Translations under genes and position numbers: made by a program | Part shown: one piece after another, positions 1 to 7,584 of the stretch | Numbering within the stretch: the first letter of the stretch is position 1 | How the letters are laid out: each line of letters begins with the position of its first letter | Notes under the pieces: model-generated | The model's input: the letters and a program-made list of their open reading frames with translations, nothing else | The model's database searches: none | What the model was told of the DNA's origin: nothing | Assembly: GCA_965363675.1 (NCBI GenBank) | Contig: CBDTTW010000044.1 | Coordinates: 1-18,718, forward strand | Direction: 5' to 3' | Source: CBDTTW01 sp965363675 | GTDB lineage: Bacteria; Bacteroidota; Rhodothermia; Rhodothermales; DASSAV01 | DNA length: 18,718 bases

Positions 1-806
1 CCCTGGAACGTGCGCTGCCACGGCTCGACGGCCGGGTGCATGGGCTCGGCGGCGGGCGAGAAAAAGTAGCCCTCCGTGTAGGACTGCTCGTGCACGTCCA
101 GATGCACCTGCGGCATCCAGCGGTGGTACAGCGCGATGCGCGCCTGCGACTCGGGTTGTGACTGCCATGCCCAATCGCGGTTCAGGTCGAAGTAGTAATG
201 GTTCTGGCGGCCGCTGGGGCGCGGCTCGTGGTGCTCGCGCGCCTCGGGGTCGGGGTCGGGGGCGGCCCCCAGCCGGCTCTGGTAGAACTGAAGGTAGCGC
301 TCGCGGCCGTCGGGGTTGAGGCAGGGGTCCAGAATCACGACGACGCCCGCGAGCCACGCCTGCGCGGCGGCGTTGGCCGGGTCGGCGAGCGTGTGGAGCA
401 CGCGCAGGGCCGCTTCCGTGCCGGCGGCTTCGTTGCCGTGCACCCCGAAGCTGAGCCACACGATGGCGGGCGCGCCTGCGGCGACGCCGGGGCCGGGCTC
501 CAGGCCCGTCAGCCGCAGGTTGTTGCGGCGCACCTCCTCCAGGCGCGCGATGTTGGCCGCCGTCGAGACGTAGAGCGCCAGCAGCGGCCGCCCCTCGGGC
601 GTCTGGCCGTAGGCTTCCAGGCGCACGCCGGGCGCCGCCCCGGCGACGTGGCGCGCGTAGGCCGCGACGGCCTCGTGCCGGGTGTAACGCGCGCCGAGCG
701 CGTAGCCGAGGAACGTTTCCGGCGATTGCAGCGGTTCCTGGGCGCGTGCGGCGGGCGGCGCGGCGGCCAGAAGGAAAAGCAGGGCGAGGACGTGCGGGGT
801 GCGCAT
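1..806 (-). CDS. Secreted M14-family zinc carboxypeptidase (partial, C-terminal part beyond window)
   Basis: Peptidase family M14 members are zinc metallo-carboxypeptidases that remove C-terminal residues from peptides. The frame opens with an ATG at 806 and runs off the left edge, so about 268 residues are visible. Residues 1-22 form a signal peptide (hydrophobic core, cleavage likely after ARA), so the enzyme is exported. The zinc ligands are visible as HGNE (H123, E126) and as the histidine of DVHE (H239). LNPDGR (163-168) and the substrate-binding pair in LNRDW (N209, R210) are also typical of M14. The catalytic glutamate expected near the domain end lies outside the window. Bacteroidota homologues are usually much longer, with extra C-terminal domains. 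It starts 88 bp downstream of recJ on the same strand and could be co-transcribed, but the two share no obvious function. The family call is firm; substrate unknown. Confidence 0.9.
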   Translation of the reverse strand, partial: MRTPHVLALLFLLAAAPPAARAQEPLQSPETFLGYALGARYTRHEAVAAYARHVAGAAPGVRLEAYGQTPEGRPLLALYVSTAANIARLEEVRRNNLRLTGLEPGPGVAAGAPAIVWLSFGVHGNEAAGTEAALRVLHTLADPANAAAQAWLAGVVVILDPCLNPDGRERYLQFYQSRLGAAPDPDPEAREHHEPRPSGRQNHYYFDLNRDWAWQSQPESQARIALYHRWMPQVHLDVHEQSYTEGYFFSPAAEPMHPAVEPWQRTFQ

Positions 807-855
807 GAAGCGGTCGCGGGATGAAGGCGGCGCAGACTGCCCGAAGATACGGCGC

Positions 856-880
856 GGCGCGCCCGGCCGGATCGCGCGCC
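856..880. other. GC hairpin between recJ and the carboxypeptidase gene
   Basis: The inverted repeat GGCGCGC (856-862) / GCGCGCC (874-880) has an 11-nt loop in the 88-bp gap. No T-tract follows on either strand, so it is not a clear intrinsic terminator. It may be only a by-product of high GC. Confidence 0.3.
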
Positions 881-883
881 CTC

Positions 884-917
884 GGGCGGCTCGCTCAGGC
901 GGGCGGCTCGCTCAGGC
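884..917. repeat. 17-bp perfect tandem duplication at the recJ stop codon
   Basis: The 17-base unit GGGCGGCTCGCTCAGGC occurs twice back to back (884-900 and 901-917). The recJ stop (897-895 on the minus strand) lies inside the copy distal to the gene body. The unit is not a multiple of three, so the same bases are coding in one copy and supply the stop in the other frame in the second. Confidence 0.85.
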
Positions 918-2634
918 GCAGGTCGCGCAGGCGCAGTTGGAGCTTCGTCTGGCCGTTCCACACGTTTTCTTCCAGCGAGAACACCACGTCGAGCGGCCGC
1001 CCTTCGCGCCATGCCTGCATGACTACCGCCTTGAGGCCGTTCATGCCGAAGCCGATGGCCTCGATGACCTCGCCGCCGCCGGGGGGGCGCACGGCAAACT
1101 TCAGGTGGTCCTGGGTTTTGCCGAGCGTGCGCGGCTCGCAGGCCACCTCGACGCCGTTGGTTTGGAAGACGAGGGCGTCGTTGTGGGGGCCGTGCGGCTC
1201 GAACAGCTTCAGCACGCGCTGGAAGCGGCCGTCGATCCGGCCGAGCGGCAGGTGCGCATCGACGTAGAGCGTCGGAGGGGCGGCTTCGCCGGCGGCCTCG
1301 GCCACGGCGGCGTCCAGGCAGTCGCGGAAGGCGCCGATCCGGTCTACGGGCAGGGCCAGCCCGGCGGCGTGGTTGTGGCCGCCGAAGGTTTTCAGATGCT
1401 CGGCGCACGCCTTGAGGGCTTCGTAGATGTTGACGCCCTCGACCGAGCGCGCCGAACCCTTGGCCAGGCCGTCCTCGGCGTCGGCCAGCAGGAGGGCGGG
1501 CTTGTGGAAGCGCTCGACGATGCGGCTGGCGACGATGCCGATGACGCCGAGGGGCCAGTCGGGGCGGTAGAGGACGAAGGCGTTGCGGTCGGCCTCGGCA
1601 AGCTGCGCCTCGGCCATCTCGGCGGCCTCCGTGAGCGTCTGCTGGTCGAGCGTGCGGCGGCGCTGGTTGGCCGTTTCGAGCTGCTCGGCCAGAGGCGCCG
1701 CCTCGGCCTCGTCGGCGGCGAGCATCAAGCGGGCTGCGCGGCCGGCGTCGCCCATGCGGCCGGCGGCGTTGATGCGCGCCCGGAGCGTAAAGACGATGCG
1801 GCTCGTGGAGCAGGCTGTCAGGTCGAGGGAGGCCAGGCGGGCGAGGGCGCGGAAGCCGGGGCGGGGGGCGCCGGCCAGACGCGCCAGCCCGAGCGCCATG
1901 AGCACGCGGTTCTCGCCGGTGATCGGGACGATGTCGCCCGCGATGGAGACGGCCGCCAGGTCGAGCAGCGCGTCGAGGTCGAACGGGGCGTGCGGGAGCA
2001 GCGTTTGCACGGCCTGGGCCAGCTTGAACCCGACGCCGCAGCCGGAAAGCTCCTTGAACGGGTAGGCGCAGTCGGCGCGCTTGGGGTTGAGCACGGCGCA
2101 GGCGCGCGGCAGCGCGGGGCCGGGGTTGTGGTGGTCGCAGATGATCAGGTCGAGGCCCCGGGCGCGCGCATCCTCCGCCTCCGCGATGGCCGTGATGCCG
2201 CAGTCGAGCGCGATGATGAGCGCCGCGCCGAAGGCGGCGGCCGCCTCGATGCCGGCCTTGCCGAGGCCGTAGCCGTCCCGGATGCGGTCGGGGATGAAGA
2301 ACTGGGTCTCGACGCCGTGGGCGCGCAAAAAGCTGACCATGAGCGCCGTCGCCGTCGTGCCGTCCACGTCGTAGTCGCCGTAGACGAGCACGCGCTCGCG
2401 GCGGGCGACGGCCTCGGCGACGCGGGCGGCGGCGCGGTCCATGTCGCGCATCAGGAAGGGGTCGTGCAGCGCCTGTTCCAAAGGCCGGAAGAAGGCGCGG
2501 GCCTCGTCGAGCGTGGCGACGCCGCGCAGCAAGAGGGCGCGCGTGAGCGGCTCGGGAAGGTCGAGCAGCGCCTTGCCGAGCGCTTCGAGGCGCTCGGGCT
2601 GCGAAAGCTCGCGTTGGATCCAGCGGTGCGTCAT
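895..2634 (-). CDS. recJ: Single-stranded-DNA-specific 5'-3' exonuclease RecJ
   Basis: RecJ degrades single-stranded DNA 5' to 3' and acts in recombination, mismatch and base-excision repair in the cytoplasm. The 579-residue protein has the DHH phosphoesterase core in order: DYDVDGTTA (87-95, motif I), LDCG (143-146, motif II), DHH (167-169, motif III) and the AGDIVP segment near 232-237 (motif IV). The DHHA1 domain follows, ending in GGHNHAAG (418-425). The C-terminal region from about 460 fits the RecJ OB-fold. Length matches the family (about 560-580 residues). The ATG at 2634 gives a complete N-terminus, MTHRWIQREL, as in homologues. The gene has its own candidate promoter (2744-2773) and is separated from the upstream minus-strand gene by a terminator, so it begins a new transcript. 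Its stop codon lies in a 17-bp tandem duplication. No key residue is missing. Confidence 0.96.
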   Translation of the reverse strand: MTHRWIQRELSQPERLEALGKALLDLPEPLTRALLLRGVATLDEARAFFRPLEQALHDPFLMRDMDRAAARVAEAVARRERVLVYGDYDVDGTTATALMVSFLRAHGVETQFFIPDRIRDGYGLGKAGIEAAAAFGAALIIALDCGITAIAEAEDARARGLDLIICDHHNPGPALPRACAVLNPKRADCAYPFKELSGCGVGFKLAQAVQTLLPHAPFDLDALLDLAAVSIAGDIVPITGENRVLMALGLARLAGAPRPGFRALARLASLDLTACSTSRIVFTLRARINAAGRMGDAGRAARLMLAADEAEAAPLAEQLETANQRRRTLDQQTLTEAAEMAEAQLAEADRNAFVLYRPDWPLGVIGIVASRIVERFHKPALLLADAEDGLAKGSARSVEGVNIYEALKACAEHLKTFGGHNHAAGLALPVDRIGAFRDCLDAAVAEAAGEAAPPTLYVDAHLPLGRIDGRFQRVLKLFEPHGPHNDALVFQTNGVEVACEPRTLGKTQDHLKFAVRPPGGGEVIEAIGFGMNGLKAVVMQAWREGRPLDVVFSLEENVWNGQTKLQLRLRDLRLSEPPA

Positions 2635-2743
2635 GCGGGGGCTGCCTGCCGGGGCGGGCGCAGGGCCTGCCGTTCATAGCCGTTTCAACGAGGGGTCGGC
2701 CGCAGGGTTGCCGCGAGGCGGCTCCGGCCGAAAGGGCTGCGGC

Positions 2744-2773
2744 AGTATAGCCCTGCCGGGCGGCGGGGCGCAA
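2744..2773 (-). promoter_or_regulatory. Candidate sigma70-type promoter for recJ, -10 inside an inverted repeat
   Basis: On the minus strand TTGCGC (2773-2768) and TATACT (2749-2744) are spaced by 18 bp, giving a leader of about 100 nt to the recJ ATG. The -10 element lies between the arms of a 6-bp inverted repeat, CGGCAG (2740-2745) / CTGCCG (2753-2758), which could be an operator. Read by eye in a GC-rich gap. The rest of the 2635-2822 gap shows nothing else clear. Confidence 0.35.
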
Positions 2774-2822
2774 CGCGCGCGCCCTCGAAATCGGCGCGAA
2801 GGGCGGCCGGAAGGCGCGGGGC

Positions 2823-2862
2823 AAAAAAGCCGGGGGCCGGTCTGTAATGACCGGCCCCCGGC
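2823..2862 (-). terminator. Intrinsic terminator of the receptor/T9SS-protein operon
   Basis: A perfect 14-bp GC-rich stem (2829-2842 paired with 2849-2862) with a 6-nt loop is followed on the minus strand by six Ts (2828-2823). It lies 31 bp past the stop of the minus-strand T9SS-sorted protein gene and has textbook rho-independent form. Confidence 0.93.
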
Positions 2863-2893
2863 CTGCAACGACGCTTTTGGGGGGCGTGCGCGC

Positions 2894-4516
2894 TTACTTG
2901 ACGAGCGACATTACGCGGGTGATCGTCGTCGTCTCGGCGCGCAACTGGTAGACGTAGGCCCCCGAAGCCAGGCGCGAGGCGTCGAACTGCACACGCGAGG
3001 CGCCGGCGGGGGCGGCCCCATCGACGAGCGTCATGACTTCACGGCCCATCATGTCGAAGACGCTCAGGCGGACGTGCTGCGCCCGGTCGAGTTCGAAGTC
3101 GATGGTGGTCGAGGGGTTGAACGGGTTGGGGTAGTTCTGCGAGAGCGCCACGGCCGTCGGCAGCTCGGCGTCCTGCTCCCCGGCGGCGGGGATGCCCTGC
3201 ATGTAGTTGGTGTACTGCGGGGTGAAGTTGGCCCAGCCCAGATACCACGGCGCCATGCCGGGGGCGAAGGCGCCGGCGTAGGTCGTTTGGGTGAAGAAGT
3301 TGCTCTGGAGGCGCGCATCCGTGAAGGCGGCCGCGCCGACGAGCGGCGAGCCGGCTGCCGGGCGCGCGTCGAAGTCGCGCGGGGTGATGAAGAACGTGTA
3401 CGGCGAGGCCAGCATCGCCCCCGCCGGGTCGGCGAGCAGCGTGTTCTTGTAAGCCGTCGTGGCGAACCAGGCGCCGACGTTGAAGGCGGCGTCGGTCGTC
3501 TTGGGGGCGCCCGAGAAGAACGAGTTGTTGATTTTGAGCGCGCCGCTCTGCGCGTCGGCGATGACGTTGGCGGCGTCGAGGAGCAGCGCATCCGGGTAGC
3601 CGACGATGACGCTGTTGAAGATGGATGTTTGCGAGGAGCGCCGGATGTGGGCGCCGCGCCGGTAGAGCGGGTTCGTATTCTGCCCAAAGCCCACCGGGCC
3701 GAGGATCGTCAGGTTCGAGATCGTGTTCGCGGTGCGCGGCTCAGCGGCCGTGCCGCCCGCGTTGTTGTCGGACTCGATGCCGTTCGAGCCGCTCACGTCG
3801 GCGTACTGCGGGTCGCGCACGACGAGGAGGTGCTGCATCATCCCCCGGTAGCCGTTGTCGAAGTCGAGGTCGTCATCAATGGAGCCGAGCGCGATCAGGC
3901 GGCGCACGTTGACCGCGCCGCCGAAGAACTCGAAGGCGTCGTCGCCGGAGTAGCTCACCTGCACGTTGTCGATGACCGTGCCGCTGCCGACCGAGCCGAG
4001 TGTGAGGCCGTTGATCTCGTTGTTCGGCTGGAAGGCCACGCCGGGGAACTCGATGCGCACGTAGCGCAGGACGCCGCTGTTGTCGGCGTCGTCGGCGCCG
4101 CCGTGCACCGACCCGACGCCGCCTTCGATGACGAGCTCGCCGACGTTGTTGCGGGCCTTGCCCAGGATGATGACGCCGCCCCAGTCGCCGGGCGCCCGCT
4201 TCTCGGGGGCGTACTGGCTCGTGAAGACGATGGGCTTGGCCTGCGTGCCGTCGGCCATGATCTTGCCGCCGCGCTCGACGATGAGGGCGCCTTTGCTGCT
4301 CTTCTCGCCCATGATGAGCGTGCCGGCTTCGATGGTGAGCGTAGCGCCGTCGCGGACGTAGACGAAGCCGCGCAGCAGGTAGCGCTTGCTTGCCATGAGC
4401 GTACGGTTGGTCGTGATGCTGCCTTCGATGACTTCGTCGTAGCTCATCAGGTCCTGCGCGTATGCGGACAGGCCCAACATAGCGGTCAGTACAAGGGTCA
4501 GAAGGAGTTTACGCAT
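2894..4516 (-). CDS. Secreted beta-helix-like surface protein with T9SS type A sorting domain
   Basis: This 540-residue protein is predicted to cross the inner membrane by Sec and the outer membrane by the type IX system, ending on the cell surface. The ATG at 4516 is preferred over an in-frame ATG at 4612 because it directly opens a signal peptide (residues 1-20, MRKLLLTLVL core, cleavage after AYA). Residues about 30-230 carry short glycine- and asparagine-rich repeats (DGATLTIEAGT, DWGGVIILGK, NEINGLTLGSVGSGT, GDDAFEFFGG) typical of right-handed beta-helices. DDDLDFDNGYRG near 214-225 is strongly acidic and could bind a cation. Residues 452-540 are a type A sorting domain with YPNPFNP (462-468), a GREV segment and the closing basic SLVK. 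The gene starts 113 bp after the TonB-dependent receptor gene on the same strand and is probably in its operon, in the place SusD takes in SusCD pairs. It has no SusD similarity that I can see. Ligand unknown. Confidence 0.88.
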   Translation of the reverse strand: MRKLLLTLVLTAMLGLSAYAQDLMSYDEVIEGSITTNRTLMASKRYLLRGFVYVRDGATLTIEAGTLIMGEKSSKGALIVERGGKIMADGTQAKPIVFTSQYAPEKRAPGDWGGVIILGKARNNVGELVIEGGVGSVHGGADDADNSGVLRYVRIEFPGVAFQPNNEINGLTLGSVGSGTVIDNVQVSYSGDDAFEFFGGAVNVRRLIALGSIDDDLDFDNGYRGMMQHLLVVRDPQYADVSGSNGIESDNNAGGTAAEPRTANTISNLTILGPVGFGQNTNPLYRRGAHIRRSSQTSIFNSVIVGYPDALLLDAANVIADAQSGALKINNSFFSGAPKTTDAAFNVGAWFATTAYKNTLLADPAGAMLASPYTFFITPRDFDARPAAGSPLVGAAAFTDARLQSNFFTQTTYAGAFAPGMAPWYLGWANFTPQYTNYMQGIPAAGEQDAELPTAVALSQNYPNPFNPSTTIDFELDRAQHVRLSVFDMMGREVMTLVDGAAPAGASRVQFDASRLASGAYVYQLRAETTTITRVMSLVK

Positions 4517-4585
4517 GGGAATCGTAGCGGTTGGGTGAGGGTGGGTGTAGGCGGGTTGGAGGTTTGTTGGGGATGACTCGGCCAA

Positions 4586-4603
4586 GCCCCGGTGTTCCGG
4601 GGC
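4586..4603 (-). other. GC hairpin between receptor and surface-protein genes
   Basis: GCCCCGG (4586-4592) and CCGGGGC (4597-4603) pair around a TGTT loop. No T-tract follows on the minus strand, so it is unlikely to end transcription fully. It could be a partial terminator or an RNA-processing or stability element setting the receptor to surface-protein ratio. Confidence 0.5.
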
Positions 4604-4629
4604 CTTGCACAAGCCGTTGGAAGTGCGCC

Positions 4630-7410
4630 TTAGAGGCGGACGGAGACGCCGAGGGTGTAGGACCCCCCGCGGTCGTTGGCGCGGACGAGGTCGGCGCCCT
4701 GGTAGAAGCGCTGGTCCTGCGCCAGGATGTCGCGCGCGGCGAACCGGGCCTCGAAGCGGCCCATCAGCGGCTGCGTGATGACCAGGTCGAGCACGTCGCG
4801 CGGCGCCTCGATGATGTCCTCCTCGAAGTTGGTCGCCACCTCGATGATGCGGCTGCCGATGCGGTTGTAGAGCAGCGAGACGCTGGTCTTCAGGCTCGGC
4901 TCCAGGAAGTTGAGCCCGACGTTGACGACGTAGGCGGACTGGCCCTGAAGCGGCCGGCCCGAGCGCGCCAGCACGCCCGCGCCGCCCTTAACGTCCACGT
5001 TCGAGTCGACCCAGGTGTAGTTCGCCAGGAGGTTGCTGGCGGCGAAGTAGGAGCCCAACCGGCCCAGCCCGATGCGGCTCTCCACCTCGACGCCGTAGTT
5101 GTTGGCCGTCTCGGCGTTGCTGAACGTGCGCTCGGCGTTGAGCGAGACGCCGGGCACGATCACACGCTCGATGGCGTTGCGGAACCGTTTGTAGAATACG
5201 CCCGTCGAGAGCAGTTGCCCGATGCCGGGGTACACCTCGAAACGCGCGTCGAAGTTGTCGATGCGGGCCTGTTCGAGGTCGGCGTTGCCGTAGACGGTCG
5301 TCTGGAGTTCGTAGTCGTAGTAGGCGAACGGGGCCAGCTCGCGCAGCTCGGGGCGGTTCAGGTTGCGGCTGTACCCGAGGCGCAAATTGGTCTTGTCGTC
5401 GATGGCGTAGGTGAAGTTGGCCGAAGGCAGCAAGTTGAGCCGGTCGCTCTGGTGGTCGATGGGTCCGGTGAACGTCGTGGACTCCAGGCGCTGCTGCGCC
5501 TGCTCGGCGCGCAGCCCGCCGACGAAGCGGAGCTTGCGGGAGAGGGGAGCAAGCGGCATATCGACCATGCCGTAGCCCGCCAGGATCGTCTGACCGGCGT
5601 CGTAGCCGGCGCCGCCGGTATTCAGCTCGCTCAGCGTAAAGCCGCGCGCCCCGAAGCTTTCAGGGGCGAAGACCTCGTCGAGCGGCTGGAAAAGCAGATT
5701 GAAGTCGGTGCGCGGCGTCAGGACGGCCCCGATGAAGCGCGAGTTGAAGTCGCGGTTGCGGTCCTCGGCGGTGGCGCCGAAGGTGAAGCGGGCCTGCGTG
5801 ATCGGCACGGTCAGGTGCGCGCCGCCGCCCCAGGTGGCCTCGACCATGTCGGAGTAGAAGCGCCCGCCGCCGTTGAGGTAGACGATGTTGCCCAGCACGA
5901 GGTTCATCGGGTCAGTCGAGCCGATAGGGCGCTCGTAGATGGCGCGGCGGTAGTCGGGCTCGTTGCGGTGGGTCGTGCTGTTGAAGGCTTCCCAGCGGAG
6001 CTGCACCCCGCGCGAGGTGAGCGCGCGGATCTGGTGCTCGCCGATGAGCTGGCCCGAGTACACGTCGCGCTCGACGTAGCGGAAGGCCGTCTGCTCGCGC
6101 TCGCTGTTGCTGTCGGCGTACTGGAAGCCGGAGAGCGTGCTCACCTCGTCGTCGGCGGTGCGCGTGTACAGGTTCTTGAAGCTGACCGAGTTGTTCGGGT
6201 TGATGCGGTAGCTCACGTTGAAGATGCCGCCCCACGTGACCGTATTCACGTCCTGGACGCCCGAGTAGTCGAAGCGCGGCTCGCCGGCGCCTTCGATCTC
6301 CTTGCGCCGAATGTCGGTCGAGTTGTAGTTGTTACGGTACGAGAGCGCCGCCACGAGGCCGATGTTGCTCCGGCTCGAAAGCGCGAGCGAGTTGCCGAAG
6401 GAGAGCGACAGGTTGGTGTTGACCGGGGCGGCGCCGGTCTTGATTTTCCAGGTGTTGGGCAGGTCGCGGGCGTACGCCTGGACTTGTTCGGTCGGCAGGC
6501 CGGACAGGCCGAGGTTTTCCGTGGGGAAGCTCTCGGGCAGGCTGCGCGCGCCGTCGTCGATGCCGATGAAGTCGAGCGCGCCGCCGCCGACGCCGCTCTG
6601 GAAGGTTTTGAACGTGGAGTTGCTGGAAAAGCCCGTCGAGACGCCGGCGCCGAGGGTGAGGCGCTCGGGGAAGTCGATGGTGTTCATCCGGAGCAGGCCG
6701 CCCGAGAAGTCGCCCGGCAGATCCGGGGTGGCCGACTTGAGGACGACGATGTTTTCGAGCAGGTTCGTCGGCAACAGGTCGAAGGCGAAGGCGCGGCGGT
6801 CCGGCTCGGAGCTGGCCAGGGTGGCGCCGTTGAGCAAAGCGGCGTTGTAGCGCTCGGGGATGCCGCGCACATAAACGAAACGGCCGCCGACCAGCGAAAC
6901 GCCGGTGACGCGGCGGAGGGCTTCGCCGGAGTTGGCATCGGGGCTGCGGCGGATCTGCTGCGCCGAGAGGCCGTCCATGATGGCTGGAGCCTTCGCCTGG
7001 ATGCGCAGCAGCGAAGCCTCGGTGTTCTGCACCGCCCGCGCCTCGACGACCACTTCCTCCAGGCCTACGGTCTCGGCGTCCAGAGACAAGTCGAGGGTCG
7101 TCGTCTTGCCGGCTTCCACCCGGACGTTCTGCACCGTTTTCGAGGCGTAGCTGATATAGGAGAAAACGAGCGTGTGGGCGCCGGGAGCGAGGTTTTGCAG
7201 AAGGTACTTGCCGTCGAGGTCGGCCGTCGCGCCGGTGGTCGTACCCTGGAGCTGCACGGTGGCTCCGATCAGGGCTTCGCCGGTCTGCGCGTCCACGATG
7301 ACGCCGCTGACGGAGCCGCGCTGGGCAGCGGCGGGGGCGGCAAAGGCCAGCAGAAAAAACGCTGCGCCTACGATAAACCGCCTCGCGGAGGCTGCCGATT
7401 GGAATGTCAT
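4630..7410 (-). CDS. TonB-dependent outer-membrane receptor with CarboxypepD_reg domain (Pho-box-linked)
   Basis: This 926-residue protein is a gated outer-membrane transporter powered by TonB-ExbBD. Residues 1-29 are a signal peptide (cleavage after PAAA). Residues 32-112 form the carboxypeptidase-like regulatory domain usual in Bacteroidota receptors (GVIVDAQTGEALIGATV, then LDGKYLLQNLAPGAHTL). EEVVVEA (118-124) follows. The plug covers about 140-245, with FVYVRG (178-183), RYNAALLNG, SEPDRRAFAFDLLPTNLLE and SPDLPGDFSGG-like text (SATPDLPGDFSGG, 226-238). The rest is a barrel, with NFDARFEVYPG-type strands near the C-terminus. The ATG at 7410 is the natural start because it opens the signal peptide. 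Three TTAAC-like half-sites lie 95 bp upstream, suggesting phosphate-starvation control. The next gene is a T9SS surface protein, probably its partner. The receptor call is firm; the substrate is inference only. Confidence 0.94.
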   Translation of the reverse strand: MTFQSAASARRFIVGAAFFLLAFAAPAAAQRGSVSGVIVDAQTGEALIGATVQLQGTTTGATADLDGKYLLQNLAPGAHTLVFSYISYASKTVQNVRVEAGKTTTLDLSLDAETVGLEEVVVEARAVQNTEASLLRIQAKAPAIMDGLSAQQIRRSPDANSGEALRRVTGVSLVGGRFVYVRGIPERYNAALLNGATLASSEPDRRAFAFDLLPTNLLENIVVLKSATPDLPGDFSGGLLRMNTIDFPERLTLGAGVSTGFSSNSTFKTFQSGVGGGALDFIGIDDGARSLPESFPTENLGLSGLPTEQVQAYARDLPNTWKIKTGAAPVNTNLSLSFGNSLALSSRSNIGLVAALSYRNNYNSTDIRRKEIEGAGEPRFDYSGVQDVNTVTWGGIFNVSYRINPNNSVSFKNLYTRTADDEVSTLSGFQYADSNSEREQTAFRYVERDVYSGQLIGEHQIRALTSRGVQLRWEAFNSTTHRNEPDYRRAIYERPIGSTDPMNLVLGNIVYLNGGGRFYSDMVEATWGGGAHLTVPITQARFTFGATAEDRNRDFNSRFIGAVLTPRTDFNLLFQPLDEVFAPESFGARGFTLSELNTGGAGYDAGQTILAGYGMVDMPLAPLSRKLRFVGGLRAEQAQQRLESTTFTGPIDHQSDRLNLLPSANFTYAIDDKTNLRLGYSRNLNRPELRELAPFAYYDYELQTTVYGNADLEQARIDNFDARFEVYPGIGQLLSTGVFYKRFRNAIERVIVPGVSLNAERTFSNAETANNYGVEVESRIGLGRLGSYFAASNLLANYTWVDSNVDVKGGAGVLARSGRPLQGQSAYVVNVGLNFLEPSLKTSVSLLYNRIGSRIIEVATNFEEDIIEAPRDVLDLVITQPLMGRFEARFAARDILAQDQRFYQGADLVRANDRGGSYTLGVSVRL

Positions 7411-7476
7411 GATGCTTCGAGCCTATCTTAATAAATTGCGGTATGGAAGGCCTCTTCGGGGGAAGCCTAGACGGGA

Positions 7477-7484
7477 CGAAGCTA
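7477..7484 (-). promoter_or_regulatory. Possible Bacteroidota-type -7 element for the receptor operon
   Basis: TAGCTTCG on the minus strand (7484-7477) is one mismatch from the TAnnTTTG -7 consensus of Bacteroidota sigma-ABfr promoters. It lies 20 bp downstream of the Pho-box-like repeats, which would then occupy the -33 region as activator sites often do. Alternative -10-like sequences are TAAGAT (7430-7425) and TATTAA (7434-7429), nearer the ATG. The true start is not decidable by eye. Confidence 0.25.
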
Positions 7485-7504
7485 CCCCCGGGCTATTGCG
7501 GCTG

Positions 7505-7532
7505 TGTTACCGAACCGTTAGCGAATTGTTAA
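7505..7532 (-). promoter_or_regulatory. Pho-box-like triple direct repeat (candidate PhoB/PhoP operator)
   Basis: Read on the minus strand, TTAACA (7532-7527), CTAACG (7521-7516) and GTAACA (7510-7505) are three TAAC-core half-sites separated by exactly 5 bp each (ATTCG, GTTCG), giving an 11-bp period. PhoP of Bacillus binds TTAACA-like hexamers at this spacing, and E. coli and cyanobacterial Pho boxes also use 11-bp repeats. The half-sites stand out from the surrounding GC-rich DNA. The site lies 95 bp upstream of the receptor ATG and 52 bp upstream of the divergent MFS gene, so it could serve either or both. Confidence 0.6.
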
Positions 7533-7584
7533 GGGCGGCAGGGCGGCCTTTTCCGGCTCCTGCGCGCAAAGAGGAGCGTGGTTA

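Noticed and set aside
799..2679. Long plus-strand reading frame (626 codons) opposite recJ
   Set aside because: It is antisense to a clear RecJ, is dominated by G, A, R and V with no domain, and reflects the lack of stops opposite GC-rich codons.
4531..7431. 966-codon plus-strand frame opposite the first TonB receptor
   Set aside because: Antisense shadow: E/V/R/G-rich with no signal peptide or motif, while the minus strand encodes a full receptor.
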